Of a stretch of DNA of 64,000 bases, positions 11,159 through 23,853 are shown in pieces. A model generated the notes under the pieces. That model was not told the origin of the DNA and did no database searches. It worked only from the letters and a program-made list of their open reading frames with translations. The stretch spans positions 29,900,698 to 29,964,697 of the forward strand of contig CM049397.1 in assembly GCA_026929865.2 (NCBI GenBank). Direction: 5' to 3'. The DNA is from Hyperoplus lanceolatus. Taxonomy: Eukaryota; Chordata; Actinopteri; Uranoscopiformes; Ammodytidae. The translations under genes and the position numbers were made by a program. The stretch's first letter is position 1. Each line of letters begins with the position of its first letter.

Positions 11159-12741
11159 CAGTGGAGGAAATAAGTATTTGATCCCTCACTGATTTTGTAA
11201 GTTTGCCCACTTACAATGAAATGAACGATCTATAATTTTAATGCTAGGTTTATTTTAACAGTGATAGACAGAATATCAAAAATAGAATCCAGAAAATCAC
11301 AGAACAAAAAGATATGAATTATTTTGCATTTCATCAAGTGAAATAAGTATTTGATCCCCTATCAAAACATTGCATAGTACTTGGTGGAGAAACCCGTGTT
11401 GGCAATTACAGATGTCAGACGTGTCTTGTAGTTGATGACCAGGTTTGCACACAGCTCAGGAGGATATTTGGACCACTCCTCTTTGCAGATCCTCTCCTAA
11501 TCTTTAAGGTTTTGAGGCTGTCACTTGAGCTTCAGTTCCCTCCACAGATCTATTGGATTAAGGTCCGGAGACTGGCTAGGCCACACCATGACCTCAATGT
11601 GCTTCTTCTTGAGCCACTCCCTTGTTGCCTTTGCTGTATTTTTAGGGCTATTGACGTGCTGGAAGACCCATCCATGACCCGTTTTTACAGACCTGGCTGA
11701 GAGTATTTCACCTAGTATTTCATGGTACATGGCCCTATCCATATTTCCTTTGATGCAGTGAAGTCCACCTGTCCCCTTAGCAGAGAAACACCCCCAAAGC
11801 ATAATGTTTCAACCTCCATGCTTGACTTTGGGGATGGTGTTCTTGGGGTCCAGGTCAGAATTCCTCTTCCTCCAAGCATGGCGAGTGACTATGATACCAA
11901 AGAACTTGATTTTTTTCTAATCTGACCACATCACCTTCTCCCAAGCATTCTCAGAGTCGTTCAGGTGTTCATTGGCAAACTTCAGACGGTTCTGTGTATG
12001 TCCCTTCTTGAGCAGGGGGACCTTACGGGCACTATAGGATTTCAATCCATTATGGCATAGTGTGTTACCAATGGTTTTCTTGGTGACTGTGGTCCCAGCT
12101 GCTTTGGGATCATAAACAGGCTCTTCCCGTGTAGATCTGGGTTTATCCCTCACCTTTCTCATGATCATTGATACCCCACGAGGTGAGATCTTGCATGGAG
12201 CCCCAGAGGGAGATTGATGGTCATTTTGTGTTTCTTTCATTTTCGAAAAAATCTCACCAACAGTTGTCTCCTGTTCACCCAGCTTCTCGCCAATGGTCTT
12301 GTAGTCTGTTCTAGCCTTGTGCAGGTCTACAATCTTGTCCCTGATGTCCTTAGACAGCTCTTTGGTCTTGTCCATGATGGAGATGTTGGAGTTTGATTTA
12401 TTGACTCTGTGGACAGGTGTCTTTTATACAGGTAACAACTTGAGACAGGTGTGTGTTATACAGGAAACTAGTTTAGGAATACTTTTTTAAAGCAAGAGGA
12501 CTAATCTGTGGGAGCCAGAATTCTTTATGGTTGGTAGGGGATCAAATACTTATTTCACTCAATGAAATGCAAAATAATTTAATTTATATTTTTTTTCATG
12601 TGATTTTCTGGATTTTCTTTTTGATATTCTGTCTTTCACTGTTAAAATAAAGCTAGCTTGAAAATGATAGACCGCTCATTTCTTTGTAAGTGGGCAAACT
12701 TACAAAATCGGTGAGGGATCAAATACTTATTTCCTCCACTG
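11159..12741 (-). mobile_element. Tc1-like transposon, family B copy 1
   Basis: A 1.58-kb element flanked by TA (11157-11158 and 12742-12743), with termini CAGTGGAGGAAATAAGTATT and its complement. An internal copy of the AAATAAGTATTTGATCCCC block at about 11341 on the left and near 12540 on the right gives the IR/DR arrangement usual for Tc1 elements with long inverted repeats. The transposase frame runs on the minus strand. It is closely related to the copy at 39623-41229. Confidence 0.92.
11520..12375 (-). pseudogene. Tc1-like transposase, inactivated
   Basis: On the minus strand from 12375 the protein begins [20 protein letters not shown], a Tc1 paired-like DNA-binding start. It continues to KVMWSD near 11917 and then meets a TAG. 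The C-terminal part (11802-11521) contains [22 protein letters not shown] and [14 protein letters not shown]. Active relatives have SDE, HDNDPK and NPIEN at these places. So the codon after the first catalytic Asp is a stop, the second catalytic Asp is Val, and a 3-nt deletion removes the catalytic Glu. It is clearly dead, and the same three lesions occur at 39.6-41.2 kb. Confidence 0.9.
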
Positions 12742-12991
12742 TAGATACAGAGATGCGATGTCCATTGGTCTGTCAGTCCAAAACTTTGGACCAACCTACA
12801 ACTATTGGATGAGGACTAAACTAGAGACATATGATATGCAGTATCATGGAGATTTCTGATCATTTGACGAAATTAAACATTTTCTTTAATGAAAATTGAA
12901 TAATTGTAATGCTTGAAAATAGTTTTGAAAGTAGCCTTATCCTTTTTTTCAGAGTTGTTCCTTTGGCTGCCTGATGTTCTTCTTTACTTAA

Positions 12992-13916
12992 AGTGGCTAC
13001 GAGTAACATTTAAATATATTTTAAACAGCCTCATGTTTCCTCTGATAATCATAAACTACCTTTAACAGCAAATGAGACCATCAGTGCAAAGAAAGACGTT
13101 TTTAAATAGTTTTTATTACTGCTTTTGGTCTGGTCGCACACCCAGTCCGATTTTCGGTTCGCTCGTGCAAGCTCTATGGTCACATATCCGTATTGGTCGC
13201 AGATTTCAGTGTGGCGCAGCAACGTGAATTGAGAAGCCTATCCCTCCAGGTGAGGGAAGGGGAGCGGGAGCCTTGTTTGATACAGTTATTTGTCGTCATA
13301 ATGACTGATAACGGGGCTGAACCATCAAAGAAAAAAAAGAAAATGCAATGAAGAAAAGCCAAAAGGGAGAGTGATATAGGCTACGGGGGGACGAGGGCGT
13401 TGCCAAGCAACGTGTATACAATTTCACGAGAGCGAAACTAGACTGCAGTGTTTACTCCTAAATGAATGAGCGGTTGGTACTAACACAAAGTTTGCTTTGC
13501 TTCACCATCATCAGATAACCATTATCTGAAATAGTAATTATTTACAACAACATAAACACATTACCTCATCGTGATCCATACTAATTGCCGTCTCTCGTTC
13601 TTTCGCTTTCTGTGAGGACACATCTTTCAGCTCCGTGAGAGAGAGAGTAGTTAGGTGAACCTGCATCAACTCATTGCAATCAGGTGCGTGTGGCAGTGAC
13701 TGGCATTAGTTCATGCAGTGTCAAAACCACTCTCACGGAGCCGAAAAGAGTCCTCACACTTTCAACACACGGACATGCGCTATATTGCTCCCTTCTCAGT
13801 TCACACTCAAGCGCCTGGCACGCGCTAGAAAACTGCTTTGCGACAGCGGGCGTCGTAAAAATACTACCGCTTTTGTCCAAAGGGGACGCCAACGTGCCAT
13901 GTTACTCGTAGTGGCT
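12992..13916. mobile_element. TTAA-flanked non-autonomous element (piggyBac-like)
   Basis: It is flanked by TTAA on both sides (12988-12991 and 13917-13920). The terminal inverted repeats read AGTGGCTACGAGTAACAT at the left and, complemented, AGCCACTACGAGTAACATG at the right. The inside is GC- and CpG-richer than the intron around it. No transposase is recognisable. TTAA target duplication is characteristic of the piggyBac superfamily. Confidence 0.75.
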
Positions 13917-13968
13917 TTAACAGTTAATTTGATGCTGGTCCATTCAGAGCTAGATACAGGGTTAATAG

Positions 13969-14278
13969 TAGCCTGGCACCGCCCGCCTACTACTTCCGCT
14001 CAATTTTCATTTCCCTTTAGTAGTCAGTCTGGGTGTGCGGTATATTCTTAGGTTTTCTCCGGACAGATTTCTGCCGGTCCAATCAGCGAACAGAAGGAGT
14101 GGCTCAGAAGCCGGCACATGACATGGTTGGTTGGCAGATCCAGAGTGGCACTGGGCAGATCCAATAGTTTTAAACTTCAACAGACACCCGCCTTAACGAG
14201 TTAACATTTGTCAATTGAGCGATTCCAGACCTTCTGTAGAAATGAAATGAAGTACGATGGTCTGGTAGAACCAGGCTA
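13969..14278. mobile_element. hAT-like MITE with 9-bp direct flanks
   Basis: The short termini TAGCCTGG and CCAGGCTA are bracketed by identical GGTTAATAG at 13960-13968 and 14279-14287. An 8-9 bp target duplication with short terminal repeats suggests the hAT superfamily. It has no coding capacity. TCTGGTAGAACCAGGCTAG at the right end is a motif I have seen in many fish introns. Confidence 0.75.
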
Positions 14279-14703
14279 GGTTAATAGGGCATCATACAAT
14301 GTGAATGTAACGCTGGACGTTGTGGTAAAAGTTATTTGATATTAAGATACATTCTTCTAAAATTAAAATGGAACATCTGTGTGCGCTTTTGAGACTTCAC
14401 AAATTTATTCTAGGTTTGATATTTCCTTCAGCTATCTTCATCCACCAAAATCTCTCCTCTGCCCCCCCCCCTCCCTCCCATCTCCTCTCATAATAGAGTA
14501 TTCATTACTGTAGACAGCCTACTAAATGTCATCTCGCCCGGCAGCGCAACACACGTCCATGTTTAACTGAATATAACTTATTTATTTTCACAAGTCAACA
14601 CTTAATTATAAAGTAGACGGTGGCTGCTCCCCATGAGGGGGGACGCACTGCATGCTGGGATATGTCCTCCCCACCCCAGCTATAGTTGCTGTTTACTGGA
14701 TGG

Positions 14704-14810
<107 letters not shown>

Positions 14811-14860
14811 TTTGTCTGTCTGTCTGTGTGTGTGTGGATGTGTGTTTGCGTGTTTGTGCA

Positions 14861-16370
14861 TTTATAAAGGCCTGCTAACTGTCATTCAAATATCTTACAT
14901 GGCAAACCCGGTGGTGCTTAATTTAGATGATTAGTTAGGTGTTGACAATTTTTCCTCCTTGTTTTTCTGCGTTTTTTGCTTTCCTTCGAGCCTTGTCGGA
15001 TTGTTGTATATTCCTATTTTTTTTTGTTGCCCTTACCATTTTTAGCTCAGGCAGTAAATGGGGCTGTCTGTAACCTGCCAGTCCCGTCATCCCCCTTAAT
15101 CACAGACCTGGCAACCCCCCTAAGTGAATGATGGATTATTCCTGATTAACCTTTTCACGTCTGCCCCCCCCCGCCCTGTCTCATGCGTCTGTCGTGACTT
15201 CTGATATCCGCTGGGTGGGGAGAAAAAAAGGACTCAATTATACTCAACATCTCTTGCGTCTTTTGTCAGTATAAATCCTTAATCAAGTCCACATATCAAC
15301 AACACCATATTGTTCACTTACTCTACAGTACTAAAATGAGTGCCCACAATGTCACTTCACCAAAGATATCACATTTGGTAATTTCTCTCTGTAACTTTTC
15401 TGAATGTTTGCAGACTGAATTTTGAAGCAGACTAAGAGGAGATAAATGTCTTAACACATTCATGAAGACATTACGTTCTATTTTTACCATTACTTGTGAA
15501 GACATCCAAACTAAAAATGGTGTTATTATAACCAAACCCTGGCCGTAATGTTCATATATACGTGTCCCTCACGTACATTCAATCTTCACCCCAGATCCAA
15601 TGGCACTGCCCCTAAGGCTCTACTAGCTCTTCAAAAGAAAAGTGTTTTCGTAAGATTGAGAACACAGTGACGTAGAAGGACACTCTCTCTCTCTATCGCT
15701 CTCTCTCTCTTTCTCTCTTTGTACATCTCTCTCTATATGTGAAGAGTGGGCTCTTGAGGCAGGTAATCAAACAGGGATTAGATGGCCTGTAGCTCCTCAC
15801 TTTATGCTGATTATTCTGATATTTGTGAGATACACTGCAGGACACAGTGTATCTCTTTCTGCCAGCAGAAGTGGATTTTCAATTCAGAGATACTGTGATA
15901 TTTCATCAAGTTTTGAGGTGTCTATGTGAGGGTGTTCTGCAAATTATTCTGTATATTTTATCTATTATTCTCTAAGAAAATTTGAAAGTTACATATTTAG
16001 CCTTCAAACGAAGGTGGCAGATGGTTGTTATACTGATAAGGAAAGCTTCTGGTAGCAGTGCTATCATGGTTAACAGCATTGGTGTGTCTAAAAGCTAACA
16101 TTACAGTCAATGTTACAGTAAATGTGCCAAAAAGCAGGTGCAGAGATCTTGCAAGGGCAAAAAAATTCCGCTTGCGCACTGTGCGCGCTCGCATCGTCGG
16201 TATCTCTGCCCACTATTATTTCCAGTAGCCCACCCTAATCTAACTGGCTAGAACTGGCCTTGTGTACAGGTATGTGTTTATGTAGGAATAAGCGCATCAT
16301 GCACATTGATACAAGTTCAGGGCCCAATGACTGGACCTTTTCAGGGTCCCAGTCATTTGTCTGGGCAGGC

Positions 16371-16468
<98 letters not shown>

Positions 16469-18155
16469 TTTTGCCACTTAGGGGGACATTGGGTTGACAT
16501 TAAAATGAATTCCAGGGTGACTTTACCCAACCCTAACCCCTTAACCACTGCCTTGACTTTACACTAATCTTAACCATGAAACCAAATCCACCAGACTTCG
16601 CATACAGATTAGAGTCTGACATATTCTATTATTTTGCACCGCTGATATTTCAAAAGTATGCAAACACATAAGCAGAAACAGCTACATTGTAATTGAATAA
16701 TCAGTAACCTATAGATATCTAGACAGACAGACAGACAGACTTTATTGTCCACCACAACACAAATACACACATTATAAATTTAAAAAACACAACATTAAAA
16801 CAGTCATACACTTGTCAATTCATCTGGGTGTTTTCACATTAATCAATGACAAACGCTGATAAAAGTGGTCTCTGAAAGACACGTTCCAATAATCAGTTCA
16901 TTCTTTGTTAGCATTTATGTCACCCTCTTAAGTGGATTTTCGAACCAAACCAGATCGATTTGAATCATTAGAAAAACAGGAGATGTTTGCAGCAATTCAA
17001 AAGTCTGCAAACAGGCAACATCCTTTCCAAGTGCGAATGGGTACAGATATTTTATTAGTATTATTATTTTTATTATTATTAGATGTACAGTAGACACATA
17101 CTGTAAGAAGAAGACGTAGTGGAGTTGTTGACCCATTAACAGTTAAGTGCTTCACAACAGCCACGTTGTGAAATGATTGTGTCTGACACTCAGCGAGAAA
17201 AAAGGAAGAACTTCCAGGAAAGACGTAGGGGGTTATTATCTTTGCAGCAGTTCATCTCTGTAGAATAATGACAAGTAGCTTTTAACATGACGTGAAATGA
17301 ATATAAAAAAGCCTGTTTAAATGCTGAAAAGCATGATAGAAACGTAGGTAGACTAGGTGGTCATATACTATAATAGTTCTCTGTACAGCCATGTGCCTGT
17401 GATTGCTCGTGAAGCAAGATCTACACGTTTGTTGATTTTATTTTTCTTGTATTTTAGAACTCTGTTTTGATGAGTTATGACTTGTGCGTTGATTGCCTTT
17501 AATCCGACTTGCTCTTCCGACAGCTTTGAACAAATATGCTGTCGTCTTTGGTTTGTGTTGTTTGAAAGAAGCATAACATATTGCAAAGTCTACTAATAAG
17601 ATCTGTGTTTCGTGTTCATATCCCAAAGATAAGCAGGGAAACAACGTATTATCCATTTTAGCATGTATCACATTTTGCAAATCCATCTAACTTACGGTTT
17701 TATGTGTGTTTTATAGTTTTTTATTGTTTGTCCTATGTGAGTTATTGCAATTATTTCTCATGTCTGAGAAATCCCTTTGTTGTGATTGTTTAGCCTTTTT
17801 TTTCTCCCATTCATCTTTTCTTGAGCTTTAAAGATGCCTTACTGCTCCAGAAATAATGGCTGTTTACTATAATGTTATGCAGTGAGGGAATTTATATTGT
17901 CTTCGGTTCGATCAATAATTGGCATTTATGGGTCACTGAAGCCTGTGGATGGTATGAACAAGAAAAGGGATGTTTGTTTTATAATATGAGGCTAATATTT
18001 CAATTAGTTTAGCTATGATATTATAAATATGTAAATGTATACATTACAAAAATGATTTTCTTTTCGTATACAATAAACTTGCTTCATAAGGTATTTACCC
18101 TAATGGCTATTTGATACAACATCTAAATCGACATTTTCCTCTCCTCTTTTTCTAG
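14861..18155. other. Distal part of the intron before the C2A exon
   Basis: It holds a CT simple repeat at about 15685-15730, a CA array at 16374-16465, and a short repeat tail (AGACAGACAGACAGAC, then TTTATTGTCCACCACAACAC) at about 16720-16815 that looks like a LINE or SINE 3' end in reverse. I recognise nothing else. The pyrimidine tract of the next exon begins near 18135. Confidence 0.5.
16374..16465. repeat. (CA)n microsatellite
   Basis: About 46 CA units without interruption. Confidence 0.97.
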
Positions 18156-18255
18156 ACAAGTTTAACGCCTATGTAACCTTAAAGGTGCAAAATGTGAAGA
18201 GCACCACCATCACAGTGCGTGGGGACCAGCCATGTTGGGAACAAGACTTCATGTT
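18156..18255 (+). CDS. unc13b: unc13b exon encoding C2A core strands
   Basis: This 100-nt exon follows a TTTTTCTAG acceptor and ends at a GTGAGT donor (18256). It encodes [17 protein letters not shown], then [17 protein letters not shown]. This is the conserved first half of the Munc13 C2A domain, the domain that homodimerises or binds the zinc finger of RIM to place Munc13 at the active zone. The GDQP wording agrees with UNC13B rather than UNC13A (GSQP). It enters in phase 1 and leaves in phase 2, and the final Phe codon is completed by the exon at 37671. One difference from mammals is Cys in place of Ser in QPSWEQ. Confidence 0.96.
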
Positions 18256-18519
18256 GTGAGTATATAACCTTATAATTACAATACAGACCAAGACAATCCC
18301 TCTGAGCCACCATTTCATTTCAATCAGATGGGCTTAAACAAAGTATTCATCTAACATGCTTGTGATGAGATACATTGCAATATAAGAGTCTTTGGCGATT
18401 CGACCCCATCATGATGTCATCTTAAAGGCGCAGTGTGTTAAAGGAATTTGTGTTTTTTTAAGATCAGTCTTGCTAGAAATTAATATTCATGTATGTTTTA
18501 ATTAGTGTAATGTGGGTAT

Positions 18520-18725
18520 GGGGGTCGTCCACTGGGTTGCAGGGTCGGTGGTTTGATCCCCCGTCTTCCCGCCACATGTCGAAGTGTCCCTGGTCAAGAC
18601 TTTTAACCCAAAATTGCTCCCGATAGTTAGCTGTGTGGTAGCTGCTGTTATCTGTGTGTGAATGTGTGTGGCACCGATTTTAGTTTAATACGAGTTCCAC
18701 TTTTGTCCACTCTTGCCTTGGGTTT
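18520..18725 (+). repeat. tRNA-derived SINE-like repeat (diverged)
   Basis: Contains a B-box-like GTGGTTTGATCCC at about 18548-18560, followed by a body with AAGTGTCCCTGGTCAAGAC, similar to the SINE at 34.2 kb (CTTGGGCAAGACACTTAAC). The A box is not clear, so the 5' end is uncertain. Confidence 0.5.
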
Positions 18726-19293
18726 TCTAGTTTCTTCCAGTTGCTTTTTTACTTTCTTGGCTGAGTGTCACTTGTATTAGCAGGGACAGCCTGTTCGACA
18801 GCGGCCCTCTCGGGATGCATTAAGACAAATTCAGAGAGAAATTGAAGCTTCGGTGTGTGTGGGACAGCCTCTTAGATGAAGACAGGCCAGGTATCCCACT
18901 TCTATAGCCCGACTTGCTATATCTGGCTTTAATAGGCCGCACTGAAATTGAAAAGCAGCTTCAGCCGGCCTGTGGGACTCCAGTCATGGCATGGGACACT
19001 ACATTTGTGGTTGGAGCAGGTAGGATGGATGGAAAGTGAAATTACATGGCGAGGGCTCAGATAAGTGGAATGAGTCTGTGATAAATCTAATGAATTGTCC
19101 AGGCTTAGTCTGATTCCATGTGGGAGAAGGAGTACAGATGTAGCCCATGTAGAAATCCCACTTCAGTTTTTGGTGCTAGCGGCAGTAAGGCTCCTCCTTG
19201 TATCCTCAATGCATAAGGACTTATATTTAAGGGACTGTGTGTGTCACCTGTTGGTGTTTTAACAGGAGCCCAGAAATTAGGCTTTGCTATGTA

Positions 19294-19504
19294 CAGCTCT
19301 GGAAAAAGTTAAAAGACCACTCCAAATGTTCAGTGTCTCTTGTTTTACTATTTATAGGCATACAGTATGTTTGAGTAGAATGATTTTTTTTATATAATAT
19401 AATCTACTGACAACATTTCTACCAAATTCCAATAATTATTTTTTCATTAAGAGCATTTTCAAAAAAATATGTAGAGATGAAGATTAAAGAAAAATCTGGA
19501 GCTG
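19294..19504. mobile_element. Tc1/mariner-like MITE, CAGCTCTGGAAA family, copy 2
   Basis: It starts CAGCTCTGGAAA after TA at 19292-19293 and ends TCTGGAGCTG before TA at 19505-19506. It is somewhat shorter than copy 1 (9969-10199), having lost part of the right terminus. Confidence 0.75.
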
Positions 19505-21467
19505 TATTTAAGGTAAATTGACTGGTACTTTTTTCAGAATGGTCTCCATTGAGTTTTTTTAGTATGTTACGAAACAGTACGTCGGTCATCCAGACATGTT
19601 AAGTCAAACTGAATCTGTTGTTTTAATATTACTTAGACCTTGATTTATAAATCATATAATGAGTTATATGACATGAGATGAACATTTAGTATTCTAACCG
19701 CTTCATACTAAAGCAAAAGAAAATAGAAATTCCTAACACAAAAAATGGTCAAACTGACCCTTTATATTTGTTAAACACCAAGACCACAGCCTATAAAAAG
19801 GTGTACTGTGTGGGCAGTGGTATGACCCAGGCTGACACTCTTTTTTTTTGTCACTGGTTGAAGACTTTTGTCTTTCCTTTTTAGCTGGTCTGACTGACTG
19901 GTCATATGTGGCTGAGTGGTAGAGAAATACATTTTCTTTTATATTGGATTTTGGAACATGTTTTTTTGGTCTGAGCTTTCATTCTTTTATTCTCTTTCTT
20001 TCTACCTTTTTCCCCCTGTCTGCTTTGTTAAGTCCAACCTGTAACAATGACCTCTGGTCCATGCTGGAGGAAGTTATTATCTGCCCGCATTGTTCTGTGC
20101 TCCAATGGCTGACAGGGGTGTTGACACGGTGCAGAAAAAAGGAACAGTAACTCATCAAAACTTAACTGGATAATTGAATTTGATATTCTTTTAATATAAC
20201 CTCTTTTTCACTTATTTTTTTAATTTATTCTACCAGCATTTATTCTTTTTATCTTCATAAACTACACTAGCGTAGTGTCAGAGGCTTTTAAAAGTGATTC
20301 TTCTAACCTGTATATCAGCAGGTCATTATATTCTTTAAAAAATGTGAAGGTATTTAACATACTAAAACAATACAGACACACTTTAACACATTCTGCTTGG
20401 TAGGAACAAACATTGGTATTGCATCACTGATAGGACTGATTGGAAAGCTGGAAACGTTTGTCTCAAACATGATTTTTTTTTTACATGTAAATAAACTTTA
20501 AAAACACATAGGGGAGAACGGGGTAATGTGAGACACTTTTTACATTTGCTCTCCTCTTAGCGAGCTAAAATGATTTATCAGTCAAATGTACACACTTCCC
20601 ATTAATTCAGGATGTTTCCTAGAACGGCGGCAGTGAAAATGTGATTGTTTCAAAAAAAGTTGTCTCACTTTACCCCAGCTTCGGGGTAAACTGAGACAGA
20701 CCAAACAAATTAAGGGGGTAAACTGAACCACTTGCTTTTTCCACTCTTAACTACCATAACAACACATGTTGTCCAAAACTATTGTTGGACGAGTATCAGA
20801 ATCATGGGGTTTGGCCAATTTAGCAAAACATTTTTCTAAACACTTGAAAGTAACTCTGATCAAATACAACATGTAATTCATATTCAAAAATTATCATTCA
20901 AATGAAAGATAGAACTAGTTAGTTTAAAAAACAGTCTTGGGGTCAGAACACAAGACCCTTAGAGACAGCTTGTGTCTGGGGGTCAGAGCAAAGGACAATC
21001 AGGACCAGCTTGAACAGCCTGGGACTCAGAACACAGGACTAGACCCAGCTGTCATTTTCCATCTTTTGAGTTTTTGATTAATATTTTTCTGCATTTGTTT
21101 TATTTGGATCATTCATTTAATAAAGACATAATATTAGAGTCCATTGAAGTTAAAGGTCACTCTTCTGTCCCCCAGATACATACCTGCCAAACCATGCCCT
21201 TGCTGACACCCCTATGACCATACAACCTCCACCTCTGGCCCGCATTGTCTTTTGTCCTATTCAAACTAGTCTCCTTGCTACCTCAAATATAATGGATTCA
21301 TTAAAAGAGGGCACAGACGGAGACTTCCGGTTTGAGCATGCAGTGAGCAGACGTACGAGAAGTGGCTCCCGAATTACTTTTTATTTTCTACCTCATTTTT
21401 CGAGCATAAAGTTTGGCGAGTCTTGGTTTGATTCGGTGTACTTCAAGAAATAACTTTGCACGACTAA

Positions 21468-22911
21468 ATGAGTCCAAGGAGACTCGGCCGAGGGCAAAAA
21501 ACTGCCGAAATGGACGAAGACGCTACAAGTGAAGACAACATGGACGCACAAGCTAGCCCACGCTCGAGGTTACCTGCTGATCTTGCTCAGCTCCACTCGG
21601 TGCTTCTTTCCGACCTCGCACAGTCAATGGACTCCCTCCTGAAAAAAGCACTTGGCGAGGCATTGGCACCAATCTCGGCATCCCTTGAGCGGGTAAAGTC
21701 GTCTCTTGATTCCCACGAAGAACGCATTCATGACATGGAAGAAGGGCTAAACAACCACAGCGACAGGTTCGAGGCTATCGAAACAACATGCGCCGCACTT
21801 GTAGCTGACAACGAGAGGCTGAAAAACAAAGTGGAGGACTTAGAAAATCGCTCCCGTAGGTCCAATCTGCGAGTTGTCGGCATCCCAGAGAATCTGGAGG
21901 GGCCGGACACAGTTAAAGAGGACCTATTATGCTACTTTTCTGGTCTTAATTTCTTGTTTTACACTGCTATAGAGCAACCTGACACGAATCACATCACAAA
22001 AAACTATGTAGATTTTCGGGAAGCTCTTTCTCTTATTTTGGCGATCCAGCACATCCTGTCAACACTTGAGTGTGTGTGCTTCGCCCCTCCGCCTGTCTTT
22101 CATCCCCGCCCCCTCCCCCCTCCTGCAAACCCCACCCGTTGATTGGTTACCTTCCTTCCGGAACACTTTCAGTGGCGGGAAGCGCACATGGACCTATAAG
22201 GGCGCGAGGCAGACGCAACAGGGAAGTGACAGCATTACCATACATGGAAACATCCGGGAGACGTCACAAAGTTTTATGCGACGTCACAAATTATGAAAGG
22301 GTAGACCGCTTTGAAGACGTGACTTCTCGACTGGCTAGAATAGTGTTTAGTGCTCTGCACAGACACCCCAGACGGTCAGCAGGGAATATGTCGAAATGCA
22401 TGTAATTCATTATTTGATAATTTAGTATGGTTAAGCATGACTATGAATCATCATAACAACGTTTATAGGTCATAAAAGTCAAAAAGCATCATAGGTCCTC
22501 TTTAAGTTCATGACTGAGTTTTTCGAGGAAGTCCTGGGAAAAGAATTCTTCCCGCATCCCGTCATTCTCTCCCGTGCGCATCGAGTGGGACCCAAGCTGA
22601 CAGCGGACTCCGGCCCCAGCCCCAAACGGCCGAGGATATTCCTCGTTCTCTTCCACTCCTTCCAAAACAAACACCGCATAATAACGAGGAAGCGAGAGCA
22701 GCTGTTCTTCAGGGGACACAAGGTATTTTTCCATGAGGATGTCAGCGCGGAACTCGGCAAGAAACAAGCTGCCTTTAAAGAAGTGAAATCCCTCCTGTAC
22801 AAGAAGAGCGTCAGGTTCGCCCATCTATCCCCCCGCCCGTCCTCACGACGACAGACCTTTCTTCCAGACACGGAGAAGGCCAGGAATCTCGATCTTCACT
22901 GGGGAGAGTAA
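21468..22911 (+). pseudogene. L1 ORF1p, interrupted by a MITE
   Basis: From the Met at 21468 the frame encodes a Ser/Asp-rich head, then a heptad-like coiled coil (LKNKVEDLENRSRRSNLR) and the start of the RNA-recognition part (RVVGIPENLEGPDTVK). A TTAA-type element occupies 21917-22501. The reading resumes exactly as FMTEFFEEVLGKEFFPHP, and runs through AHRVGPKL and PRIFLVLFHSF to a stop at 22911. With the insert and one TTAA set aside, the two halves are in frame (VK then FM). ORF1p is the RNA-binding chaperone of L1 particles. Confidence 0.92.
21917..22501. mobile_element. piggyBac-like MITE inside L1 ORF1
   Basis: 585 bp flanked by TTAA (21913-21916 and 22502-22505). The inverted termini read AGAGGACCTATTATGCT and, complemented, AGAGGACCTATGATGCT. 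The insertion point is known to the base because the L1 ORF1 reading frame is restored across it. It has no coding capacity of its own. Confidence 0.9.
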
Positions 22912-23853
22912 ATATGTGAGCATAAACAATCTTGCAAAGGTGAAATTAAGCCTAGCTTTGGCTTAGACACTTAGATTCTTTGGGACTGTTTCTATATGCT
23001 TGGTTAATATTTATTGTATGGGGAAAAAAAAAAAAAAGTTCAACTAACTAATGCCTACTGACACGATTATATTTAAGTTAATGTGGTCTAATGTGGTTCA
23101 TACACGTTTATGGTACAATAACAATGTGGCCTGTGATTTAAATATACAACAGTTATGTTTTTCAATAGCATGGACAGTTTGTTTCAGTTGGGTGGTTTTC
23201 ACACATAACTTTGCATATGGCTTTTACAGACTGTGGTCAATTTTAGTAGGGTAAAATAAGTTACATTATGGTCCTGAAAGGCTGAATTATTTTATTTTAA
23301 CAAGCACCACTCTGATTTATTTGAAATAGTTTTTCTAGTCCAATCGGTTTGTAATCGTACAGTGAGCACTGGTGATCCAGATGCAAACGGGATATTTGTA
23401 TTATTTTCCTTTATTTATTTTATCTAGTTTGGCCCCTTTTATTTTTTCCCAAGGTGAGCGAATAGATAATTGTATATAGGTAGAACATATATCATTTAAT
23501 GAGAGGGGAGCCCCCTCAGGTTAGGATAGGTGTTATGACAACTAGTCTTGGAACTTTCATGGAATTCGTTTTCTTTTGGAAGATAGGTTTGGGTTCATGG
23601 GTTTGTTTTCACTTAGTTTCATGAAAACTGGGGAATTTTATTTATATGGCAACACTTTATCTTCTAAGAGACACTATGGTAAAACTTTTTATTTGATACT
23701 TTTTTTTTCCTTTTTTTTTTTTTTTTTTTACTTCTCACAACTGGACATCACTTATGACCATCTGTACTTATACACCATGTGGTTCGAGCTAATCATACCC
23801 ATTTGATGTCTGCTATGATAAATAATGCAGGGGGTACAAGCCCAATAGGGGAG
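22912..23853 (+). other. L1 inter-ORF region
   Basis: AT-rich and without a recognisable gene. It lies between the ORF1 stop and the start of ORF2 homology. It includes a poly-A run at about 23023-23037 and a poly-T run at 23711-23729. An inter-ORF spacer of nearly 1 kb is long for L1, so a further insertion or extra ORF2 leader is possible. Confidence 0.5.
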
